Shown one piece after another: positions 48,717-60,305 of a stretch of 64,000 nucleotides of DNA; the stretch's first letter is position 1; each line of letters opens with the position of its first letter. The notes under the pieces were generated by a model. It was not told the origin of the DNA and did not search any database. It saw nothing but the letters and a program-made list of their open reading frames with translations. Origin of the DNA: Palsa-513 sp036489875 (GTDB taxonomy: Bacteria > Actinomycetota > Thermoleophilia > Solirubrobacterales > Solirubrobacteraceae); assembly GCA_036489875.1 (NCBI GenBank), contig DASXEZ010000147.1, forward strand, positions 1-64,000, written 5' to 3'. A program made the translations under genes and the position numbers.

Positions 48717-49624
48717 GACTTCTTGGTCGCTGGGCGCGTGCTCGCGCGCTTGCGCGGCTGCGCCGGTTGCTTCTTGGTCGCCGCGGGTGTCTTGCGCGTA
48801 CGCTTGGGCTTCGGCGGCTCATCGCCGTCCCAGCGCTCGTTGAAGCGCCCGACGGCCTCGACGCTCGCCTGCAGCGCCGCCATCAGGTCCGGCGCCGCCG
48901 CCGGCGCCGGCGCGCTCGGCGCGATGGCGATCTCCTCGCCGGCGACCTTGGCCTCGATCAGCGCGAGCACCGCATCACGGTATTCGTCGCGGTACTGCGA
49001 GGAGTCGAATGGCCCCGAGAGCATCTCGATCAACTGGCGTGCCACGGTCAGCTCGCGCTCGGAGACCTCGACCTCGGCTCCGGCCGCGACCTCGTCGAGA
49101 GTGTCGGGTGACACGACCTCGTCGGCGAACACGAGCGTCTCCATGAGGATCACCGGACCCGCTGCGCGCAGTGCCACGAGATGCTCCTTCTGACGCAGCA
49201 CGACGCGGGCGATCGCGACTCGATCGGACTCCCGCATGGCCTCGAGCATCAGCCGGTAGGCCTTCCCCGCGCCGGTCGCGGGCGCTACGTAATAGGGCTG
49301 GTCATAGAGGATCGGGTCGATCTCGGCCAGCCCGACGAACTGCTCGATCTCGATCGTCTTCGAGCGCTTCGGGTCGAGTGAGTCGAGCTCTTCGGGCTCG
49401 ATCACGACATAGGTGTCCGGCGAGATCTCATAGCCCTTGACGATGTTCTCGTAGGCGACCTCTTCACCGTCGGCCTCGCACACGCGCTTCTGGCGGATGC
49501 GGCGGTGATCGGCGTCGTGGAGCTGATGGAAATGGACGTTCTTGCGCGAGACGGCCGTGTAGAGCTTGACCGGTACGTTGACCAGGCCAAAGGAGATCGA
49601 GCCGCTCCAGATAGATCGTGGCAT
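48713..49624 (-). CDS. ku: Ku protein (DNA end-binding, NHEJ)
   Basis: 303 residues. N-terminal 'RSIWSGSISFGLVNVPVKLY' and 'DADHRRIRQKRVCEADGEEV' are bacterial Ku signatures. The C-terminal 40 residues are a Lys/Arg/Pro tail (KPKRTRKTPAATKKQPAQPR) typical of DNA- or LigD-contacting extensions. Binds DNA ends and recruits LigD, which is encoded next with a four-base overlap. Confidence 0.95.
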   Translation of the reverse strand: MPRSIWSGSISFGLVNVPVKLYTAVSRKNVHFHQLHDADHRRIRQKRVCEADGEEVAYENIVKGYEISPDTYVVIEPEELDSLDPKRSKTIEIEQFVGLAEIDPILYDQPYYVAPATGAGKAYRLMLEAMRESDRVAIARVVLRQKEHLVALRAAGPVILMETLVFADEVVSPDTLDEVAAGAEVEVSERELTVARQLIEMLSGPFDSSQYRDEYRDAVLALIEAKVAGEEIAIAPSAPAPAAAPDLMAALQASVEAVGRFNERWDGDEPPKPKRTRKTPAATKKQPAQPRKRASTRPATKKS

Positions 49625-49654
49625 CGCCGTATCGTTTCCCCGCCTGCGGGCCGC

Positions 49655-49673
49655 AAAACCGCCGCAACGGCGG
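49655..49673 (-). terminator. Rho-independent terminator on the minus strand before ku
   Basis: Minus strand: CCGCC (49673-49669), five-base loop, GGCGG (49663-49659), TTTT (49658-49655). Probably ends the acetyltransferase transcript. A TAGATT box at 49693-49688 lies just upstream, so it could also attenuate ku. Confidence 0.55.
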
Positions 49674-49739
49674 CCGCAGAGGAGCTGAATCTAGCACCCG
49701 ATCCCGGGCGCGAGACGCCGTGAACGGATTTCTGCGCGC

Positions 49740-50363
49740 CTATCGCGGCGCGCAGACGAACGCCTCAGGGGGCGCGCCGACGACGCTCGAGGGCACCGAG
49801 GCAAGCTCCGACTGCTGCCATTCCTCGCGCAGCAGCGAATAGGCGACGACGTCGCGACGCTCGTCGCCGTGGCGATGAAACGCCCTCAACACCCCCTCGC
49901 GCACGAAGCCGATCCGCTCCAGCGCGCTCTGCGAGCGCGGGTTGCGCACATCCGCCCAGGCACCGAGACGCTCCATCCGCAGTTCCTCGAACGCCAGCCG
50001 CGCAACCAGCGCCTTGCTCTCGGCGTTTACGCCGGTGCCCCAATACGCCTGGCCAAACCAGGTGCCGACCACCGCGCGGCGGTCGCGCCTTGAGATCTCG
50101 AGCACCGCGGTGATGCCGATCACCCAGTCATCGGCGTCGACGATCGCCAGCTCGAGCGCGATGCCCTCGTCGCGGCGCTCGGGCAGCGTCTGCAGCCAGG
50201 CGAGCGCCTGCGCCTCCTCGGTGTAGGGCCCCCAGGAGAAGAAGCGCGTCACCTCAGCGTCGCTCGCCAACTCGAACAGCCGCTGCGCGTCCTCCTCGCG
50301 CGGGATACGCAGGCGCACCTGCGGGCCGCGGACCTCGAGCTCCTCGACGGGCGGCTCGCTCAA
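49740..50363 (-). CDS. GNAT acetyltransferase (RimJ/RimL-like)
   Basis: 207 residues. 'RLRIPREEDAQRLFELASD', 'VIGITAVLEISRRDRRAVVG', acetyl-CoA loop region 'GQAYWGTGVNAESKALVARL' and 'NPRSQSALERIGFVREGVLR' follow the RimJ/RimL pattern. Acetylates protein N-termini or small amines. Seven bases downstream of the 50371 gene, likely same operon. Confidence 0.85.
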   Translation of the reverse strand: MSEPPVEELEVRGPQVRLRIPREEDAQRLFELASDAEVTRFFSWGPYTEEAQALAWLQTLPERRDEGIALELAIVDADDWVIGITAVLEISRRDRRAVVGTWFGQAYWGTGVNAESKALVARLAFEELRMERLGAWADVRNPRSQSALERIGFVREGVLRAFHRHGDERRDVVAYSLLREEWQQSELASVPSSVVGAPPEAFVCAPR

Positions 50364-50370
50364 CGGCTGA

Positions 50371-50988
50371 TCAGATCGCGAAACTCTCGAAGCGCGTCAA
50401 CGCACCGGCCCGTGCCTTCATGTCGCCGATCACATCGTCGACCTTGGCGCCCGGGCCCGTGACCGTGAACGCGATCTGCGTGGTCAACAAATGAGGGTGC
50501 TCGGTGAAGGAAAGCTCGACGCCGGCCTCCTTCGCCTCGGCCTGCGCGGTTCCCTCGAAGTAGTCGTGCATGAGCCGGCCCGACTTGACGACGAAGGTCC
50601 GCGTGACCACGCGCTCGGCGCGCTGCTGCGCGAGCTCGTGCTCATGACGCTCGTCCTCCTCGAGCGCTGCGATCGAGGAGTCCTCCGGTGGGTCGACCTG
50701 GTGCCAGTCACCGACCTCGCCGAGGTCGTCGTCCCAATGCGAAACGACGATCTTGGCGCTGATGCTCTCGCTCGCCAGTTGGTGCTCGACGGCGCGCCGG
50801 ACCTCGCGGATCGCATCCTCGGTGTTCGCGTAGGCGAAGAGCGTGTCCTCGTTGTAGCTCAGCACCACGTCCTGCGCGACGAGCGGCTCGAGCTCCCGTT
50901 CGAAGTGGTGGGCGTCGCGCATCCGGCCGTGGAACCCCGCGGCGTCCGCGAGGGCAACCCGCAGTCGCCAGTCCTGATCCTCGCTCAT
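50371..50988 (-). CDS. Unknown protein
   Basis: 205 residues, highly acidic in the middle ('PPEDSSIAALEEDERHEHEL') and predicted mainly alpha/beta. Starts 'MSEDQDWRLRVALADAAG'. No catalytic motif is recognised. Its ATG shares one base with the stop of the Fe-S assembly gene upstream, so the two are coupled in translation. ATG 50988 preferred to an upstream in-frame start. Confidence 0.7.
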   Translation of the reverse strand: MSEDQDWRLRVALADAAGFHGRMRDAHHFERELEPLVAQDVVLSYNEDTLFAYANTEDAIREVRRAVEHQLASESISAKIVVSHWDDDLGEVGDWHQVDPPEDSSIAALEEDERHEHELAQQRAERVVTRTFVVKSGRLMHDYFEGTAQAEAKEAGVELSFTEHPHLLTTQIAFTVTGPGAKVDDVIGDMKARAGALTRFESFAI

Positions 50989-51284
50989 CAGTAGCCGAGT
51001 GCGAACTTGGCGTCGTCGCTCATTCGCTCCGGCGTCCACGGCGGCGTGAACACCATCGTCGAGCCGACGGACTCGACTCCGTCGAGCTCGGACACGAATT
51101 CCTCGATCTGCTCGGCGACCTCCGGGCCGATCGGGCAGCCAGGGGCGGTCAGCGTGAACGTGACGTGGACCTTGCCCGCGTCGATCTCGATGTCGTAGAT
51201 CAGGCCGAGCTCAACGAAATCGAGGCCCAACTCTGGGTCGATCACGTTGGTGAGCGCGTCCTGGACCTCGTCGACGGTGACCAT
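50988..51284 (-). CDS. MIP18/PaaD-family (DUF59) Fe-S assembly protein
   Basis: 98 residues. 'NVIDPELGLDFVELGLIYDI' and 'LTAPGCPIGPEVAEQIEEFV' are the DUF59 signature with its conserved Cys, as in SufT/PaaD-type Fe-S maturation factors. Would help deliver clusters made by the SUF proteins encoded at 1-4 kb. ATG 51284 follows a TACACT box by eight bases, so the mRNA is likely leaderless. Confidence 0.85.
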   Translation of the reverse strand: MVTVDEVQDALTNVIDPELGLDFVELGLIYDIEIDAGKVHVTFTLTAPGCPIGPEVAEQIEEFVSELDGVESVGSTMVFTPPWTPERMSDDAKFALGY

Positions 51285-51292
51285 AGTCCACA

Positions 51293-51321
51293 AGTGTAGA
51301 GGGCAGCCCGTCGCGTAGCCT
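51293..51321. promoter_or_regulatory. Divergent pair of leaderless -10 boxes
   Basis: Minus-strand TACACT (51298-51293) precedes the DUF59 gene by eight bases; plus-strand TAGCCT (51316-51321) precedes the GTG at 51329 by seven. The two starts are only 44 bases apart. Confidence 0.5.
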
Positions 51322-51328
51322 GTGAGCC

Positions 51329-52030
51329 GTGAGCGAGCGAACCACGATCGCCTTCGCCGACACCGCCGCGGAGATCGCGGGTGTGGCCCTCGCGAGCGCC
51401 GGCACGCTGCTCTCGCTCGGTGGGGAGCTGAGCCCCGCGGGAGCACCGCAGCTGGAGGGCGGCGGCGGCGCCTGGACGCTCGGGTCAGCCGGCTCATACG
51501 CGCTCTCACTCGACGGGCTGGGCGAGCCCGCGAGCCTCCACAGCGGGGCAAGCGTCCAGCTCTGCCGGGCACGCGGCAGCGTCGCGGGACACGAGTTCGA
51601 CGCTTTCGCCACGATCACCGCGGCGCCCGCCGAGCGCGAGCTGGCGCTCGAGCGCTCACTCGCGGTCAGCTTCGACCACGAGCTCTCCTTCGCGCTGCTC
51701 GCCCAACGCGCGGCGGACGGCGCCGGGCATGGCGATGAGCAGCTTGAAGCGGCCGTCTTCCGGGGCGACCCGCCGGTGGCTTCGTTGATTGAACGGCCGC
51801 GGCTCTCGACCACCTACCTCGGCGAGGGGGTGCCGAGTCATGCCGGAGTCGAGCTGTGGCAGGACGAGGAGTCCGAGTACGCGCTTCGGATCGGCGGCGA
51901 GGCGCTCACCAACGGCGAGCTGATCCACGCTGACGGGGCGCGCAGCCGCGTCGTGTTCATGGCCTGGCATCACGAGCGCCACCGCGGCCTTGGGAGCTAC
52001 ACGCTGACGCGCGCGTCAGCCGCCGGCTGA
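51329..52030 (+). CDS. Unknown beta-rich protein
   Basis: 233 residues with many short hydrophobic strands separated by Gly/Ser ('GAWTLGSAGSYALSLDGLGE', 'VSFDHELSFALLAQRAADG') and a C-terminal 'RVVFMAWHHERHRGLGSYTL'. No known motif; a jelly-roll or lipocalin-like fold is possible. GTG start, leaderless-type promoter. Confidence 0.65.
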   Translation: MSERTTIAFADTAAEIAGVALASAGTLLSLGGELSPAGAPQLEGGGGAWTLGSAGSYALSLDGLGEPASLHSGASVQLCRARGSVAGHEFDAFATITAAPAERELALERSLAVSFDHELSFALLAQRAADGAGHGDEQLEAAVFRGDPPVASLIERPRLSTTYLGEGVPSHAGVELWQDEESEYALRIGGEALTNGELIHADGARSRVVFMAWHHERHRGLGSYTLTRASAAG

Positions 52031-52034
52031 GATC

Positions 52035-52493
52035 TCAGTTGGCGGTGCCCATGCGGTCCCAGAGGTAGAGCTCGATGCACTCGTTGGCAAGCTCGATAGC
52101 TCGCGAACGCGAGAGATGCGGGAGCACCTTGTCGAGAGCTTGCTCCTCGGTCACGCCGGCGTCGAAGGCGTCCTCGCCGCCGAGCCCCGCGGCGACTTTC
52201 AGCGCCTCGCGGCGGTACTCGCCGAGCGAGGGGTAGATCGAGACCAGGAACTCCGTGTTGGCGATCGGCTGTCCGACCGTCTCGAGCGAGGCGTGCCAGG
52301 CCGCGAGCACCGAAAGGTCATCCGCGTCCAGGTCGGCGACGGCACGGGCGTAGTGAGTCACGAGCTCGGTCTCGGGAATCTCGTCGACCCAGGCGTGAAC
52401 GACCTCGCCGACGAGCTGGCGGCGCGCCTCGCGGCCCACCGACTCGGCGATCACACGGATCGCGTCATGAGGTTCGACGAAGCAGAGCGGCAT
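52035..52493 (-). CDS. Unknown small protein, paralogue of the 45749 protein
   Basis: 152 residues, starting 'MPLCFVEPHDAIRVIAESVG' and ending 'LYLWDRMGTAN'. Aligns over its whole length with the 45749 product. Conserved blocks: Leu-Cys-Phe near the N-terminus, Ala-Trp-Val-Asp, Gln-Pro-Ile-Ala-Asn-Thr, Phe-Asp-Ala-Gly-Val. Convergent with the 51329 gene with four bases between stops. Confidence 0.75.
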   Translation of the reverse strand: MPLCFVEPHDAIRVIAESVGREARRQLVGEVVHAWVDEIPETELVTHYARAVADLDADDLSVLAAWHASLETVGQPIANTEFLVSIYPSLGEYRREALKVAAGLGGEDAFDAGVTEEQALDKVLPHLSRSRAIELANECIELYLWDRMGTAN

Positions 52494-52641
52494 TAACCTG
52501 ACTCCCACAGGTCGCTGTTGCGAAGCAAGGCCAGAGTAGGGGTCACGGTGGACGTGATCGCGCCGTCACGCGCCCGGCTCAGCCCTCAGGTGGGCTCCAC
52601 GATCGCGCAGGAGCGGACGGGCTCGGGCGCGGGTGCGAAGA

Positions 52642-53010
52642 TCAGTCGCCGGTCGGCGAGACGCCTTCAGCCTCGACCATCAGGATCGCCGTGCGGACCG
52701 GCGCCCGCGTGCGGTGCACGACGCCACGCGGAACCGTGTAGCCCTGATGGGGCGCGAGCGTCACGGTGTCGCGATCCTGTAGGTCGATCAGCAACTCGCC
52801 TTCGAGGACTAGGAAGAACTCGTCGGTGTCGTCGTGCTTATGCCAATGGAAGTCGCCCTCGATCACGCCGAGCCTGACGACACTGCCATTGACGCTGGTG
52901 AGCGTTTGGTTGAACCAGGGCGCGTTCGCTGCCGCTTCGCCGGCGATGTCGATCAGCGCGAGCTGCCCGTACTTGTCGTCCAAGCGGATGTCGTAGCTCT
53001 GCTCGCTCAT
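52642..53010 (-). CDS. Single-domain cupin
   Basis: 122 residues. Motif 1 is complete ('HWHKHDDTDEFFLVLEGELL', His/His/Glu) and motif 2 reads 'GYTVPRGVVHRTRAP'. Probably a metal-binding small-molecule enzyme or ligand sensor. ATG 53010 with GGAGAG upstream. Confidence 0.8.
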   Translation of the reverse strand: MSEQSYDIRLDDKYGQLALIDIAGEAAANAPWFNQTLTSVNGSVVRLGVIEGDFHWHKHDDTDEFFLVLEGELLIDLQDRDTVTLAPHQGYTVPRGVVHRTRAPVRTAILMVEAEGVSPTGD

Positions 53011-53054
53011 CACAGCTCTCCCTTGATGGACGGCCGCCGCAGCGGTTGCCCGAA

Positions 53055-53095
53055 CGGCCGGGGCCCCGCGAGCTTAGCGCGCGGGGCCCCGGCCG
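53055..53095 (-). terminator. Strong hairpin after the secreted glycosidase-like gene
   Basis: Sixteen-base perfect arms (53055-53070 and 53080-53095) with a nine-base loop start five bases after the stop of the 53100 gene. No T tract. Confidence 0.65.
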
Positions 53096-53099
53096 GCGG

Positions 53100-54077
53100 T
53101 CAGTCCTTGGCCGTCTTGTACGGGCACTTCTTCTTCTTGCGGAGCTTCTCGTAGACCACGCAGTAGGCCGGGCGCGGCTTGCCGTGAACGTCGGTCAGGC
53201 CGGCGTCGAAGGCCTCGTGCTTGGTGACGCCGCCGGTCCACTGGAAGATATACAGACGCGTGATCCGCTTCGACAGCGAGGCCAGCTTGAACATGTAGGA
53301 GGTCGCGCGCGCCTGGCGCTTGAGGTTGAAGGGGAAGCTCGGCGAGAGCTTCGCGAGGCCGCCGGTCTCGGTCAGCCAGACCTGGCCGCTGGTGTCCGCC
53401 AGCACCGCCTTGGTGCCGCCCTCATGGAAGCGGTTGGTGTCGGAGTAGTTGTGCAGACCCCAGATCCTCGGCAGGTGCGAATGGCCGACATCGTGCTTGA
53501 AGGCGTTGAGGTAGGAGATCGTCGCCTTCACGTCGGTGGAGTCGAGGACGTCGAGACCGACGATCGTGCACGAGTGGCAGGCGCCGCGCAGGGCGAGGTA
53601 GTACTGCGCCGACTGCTTCGCGCTTGGGCTCACATATGAGTCGCCGCGCTCGCGAACCGTGCCGCGGTTGGCCTCGTTCCACGGCTGCAGGATCTTCACC
53701 CTCGGGAAGGCGTGCAGGAACTGCTTGACGGCCTTCGTGTAGGCCTTGACGCTGGGCATCTTCTTGGGCGTGCGATCGGAGTGATAGAAGGCGACGAGCG
53801 GCTGGACGTGATCGCGCGATGCCGCGGCGAGCCATCGGCGCAGCCGAGGCAGGTCGTTGACGCTGTGGTTGCTCATGACGTCATAGGGCGTCACGTAGCG
53901 CGCGATCTTGGTGTCGAGCGCTTTGTAGGCGCCACTCGAGAACATCGTGGGCTGTTCGTCACCGATGCCCACCGTGGGTCCGTGGGAGCCGGCGCCGAAG
54001 GCGCCTGCGGCGGCGATCAGAGCCACCCCGCAGGCGAGTAGCAGGGGCAGGATCCTGAGGCGGTGGGCGCGTTTCAT
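53100..54077 (-). CDS. Secreted protein with clan-A glycosidase-like barrel
   Basis: 325 residues. Signal peptide (KRAHRLRILPLLLACGVALI, cleavage near AFGAGS). 'KILQPWNEANRGT' has the Asn-Glu of the acid/base loop and 'SGQVWLTETGGL' a second Glu in the nucleophile position, as in clan-A glycoside hydrolases such as GH5 or GH39. C-terminus is Lys-rich (KLRKKKKCPYKTAKD). Acts outside the membrane, probably on a glycan. Substrate unknown; could also be a non-catalytic relative. Confidence 0.7.
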   Translation of the reverse strand: MKRAHRLRILPLLLACGVALIAAAGAFGAGSHGPTVGIGDEQPTMFSSGAYKALDTKIARYVTPYDVMSNHSVNDLPRLRRWLAAASRDHVQPLVAFYHSDRTPKKMPSVKAYTKAVKQFLHAFPRVKILQPWNEANRGTVRERGDSYVSPSAKQSAQYYLALRGACHSCTIVGLDVLDSTDVKATISYLNAFKHDVGHSHLPRIWGLHNYSDTNRFHEGGTKAVLADTSGQVWLTETGGLAKLSPSFPFNLKRQARATSYMFKLASLSKRITRLYIFQWTGGVTKHEAFDAGLTDVHGKPRPAYCVVYEKLRKKKKCPYKTAKD

Positions 54078-54228
54078 CGGCGGGTCTCCTTCGAACGGGG
54101 ACGTGATCGGGCGCGACTAGGCTGGGCGAGACGAGCCCAGAACGGATGTCTCAGTCAAGTGAAGCACCCGGGGAGGCCTGCCCGGCGAACGCAGCGTGAC
54201 GTCGCCGTCGCGCACGGCCTCCAGTGTT

Positions 54229-55686
54229 CTAACCCGCGCGGAGCGGCAAGGTTGCGAGGAAGCGCTCCACGGCCGTCGCGCACTGGCGGCCCTCGTTGAT
54301 CGCCCACACGATCAAGGACTGTCCGCGCCGCGCGTCACCGGCCGCGAATACGCCTTCAACGGATGTCGCATACCCCGGGGCCTCGACATTGCCGCGCCCA
54401 TCGAGCGCGACTCCCAGCCCACCGACGGCGCCACCGTGCTCAGGGTGCACGAAGCCCATCGCCAAGAGCACAAGATCCGCGGACAGATCCTGCTCGGTAC
54501 CCTCGATCGGGTCGAATGGTGGCGCCGCCTGCGCCGCCGCGAGGTGGAGTGCCTGAACCCTCCCCTCGCCGCTGATCCGCGTCGTCACGACTGAGAAGTC
54601 GAGCTCACCGAGGCCGGCCGCCTGGGCCTCCTTCATCGCGTAGGACAGACGCATCTTGTTCGGCCAGAGCGGCCACGGCGTGCGGTCGTCGGGGCGGGAG
54701 ATCGGAGGCTCGGGCACCAACTCGAGCTGGACGACCGAGCGAGCGCCCTCGCGCACGGCCTGGCCGACGCAGTCGGCGCCGGTGTCGCCTCCCCCGATCA
54801 CCACGACGGCCTTGCCGGCTGCCGTGATCGGATTGACGGGCGGGGGCGATGCCGCCGGCGCGGGGCCGAACTCGGCGGCCGCCCAGCGGTTGCGTGCGTA
54901 GAGGTACTCCATCGCAAAGTGCGTGCCGGGCAGCTCGCGCCCGGGCACCGCGAGGTCGCGCGGCACGCGTGAACCGACTGCGAGCACGATCGCGTCGAAC
55001 TCCCCGCGCAGCGCGTCGGCGTCGACATCGACGCCTACGTCCACGCCGAGGCGGAACTCGACTCCCTCGGCGACGAGCTGCTCGAGCCGCCGCTCGATGA
55101 CCCATTTCTCGATCTTGAAGTCCGGCACTCCGAAGCGCACCAGGCCCCCGGCGGCCTCGTCGCGCTCGAACACGACGACGCCATGGCCCGCGCGGCGCAG
55201 CTGCTGCGCGGCCGCCAGGCCCGCCGGGCCGGAACCGACAACAGCGATCCGGCGCCCGCTCTCGAACGTGGGCGGGATCGGCACGACCCAGCCCTCGTCG
55301 AAGGCGCGATTGATGATCGCGAGCTCGATCTGCTTGATCGTCACCGCGTCGCCCTCGTTGATCTCGAGCACGCAGGCCGCCTCGCACGGCGCGGGGCACA
55401 GGCGCCCGGTGAAGTCGGGGAAGTTGTTGGTGTAGTGGAGCTGACCGATCGCCTGCTCCCAGCGGTCGTGGTAGACGAGGTCGTTCCAGTCGGGGATCAG
55501 GTTGCCCAGCGGGCAGCCTGAATGGCAGAACGGAACGCCACACTCCATGCAGCGGGCGCCCTGATCGCGCAGCTCGGCGGTCGGCCGCGTGATCGTGAAC
55601 TCGCGGTAGTCGCGCATCCGCTCGAGCGCGTCGCGCTCGGGGATCGGCGCCCGGCCGACCCGCATGAAACCCTTGAGCTCGCCCAT
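54229..55686 (-). CDS. gltD: Glutamate synthase small subunit GltD
   Basis: 485 residues. N-terminal cysteines for [4Fe-4S] clusters in 'GARCMECGVPFCHSGCPLGN' and 'LCPAPCEAACVLE'; FAD site 'IAVVGSGPAGLAAAQQLRRA'; NADPH site 'AVVVIGGGDTGADCVGQA'. Passes electrons from NADPH to GltB. ATG 55686 with GGGTGAG upstream; 31 bases after gltB. Confidence 0.95.
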   Translation of the reverse strand: MGELKGFMRVGRAPIPERDALERMRDYREFTITRPTAELRDQGARCMECGVPFCHSGCPLGNLIPDWNDLVYHDRWEQAIGQLHYTNNFPDFTGRLCPAPCEAACVLEINEGDAVTIKQIELAIINRAFDEGWVVPIPPTFESGRRIAVVGSGPAGLAAAQQLRRAGHGVVVFERDEAAGGLVRFGVPDFKIEKWVIERRLEQLVAEGVEFRLGVDVGVDVDADALRGEFDAIVLAVGSRVPRDLAVPGRELPGTHFAMEYLYARNRWAAAEFGPAPAASPPPVNPITAAGKAVVVIGGGDTGADCVGQAVREGARSVVQLELVPEPPISRPDDRTPWPLWPNKMRLSYAMKEAQAAGLGELDFSVVTTRISGEGRVQALHLAAAQAAPPFDPIEGTEQDLSADLVLLAMGFVHPEHGGAVGGLGVALDGRGNVEAPGYATSVEGVFAAGDARRGQSLIVWAINEGRQCATAVERFLATLPLRAG

Positions 55687-55717
55687 CAGCTCACCCCCGC
55701 CGCGGCGGTCCACAGCA

Positions 55718-60223
<4,506 letters not shown>

Positions 60224-60305
60224 TTTGGGGGATCCCGACGGGTGTGTCGTGAGCGCGACGGCTCTGCGGTCACCTGAGGCGGACGCGAATCCTAGCAGTC
60301 ACCCC

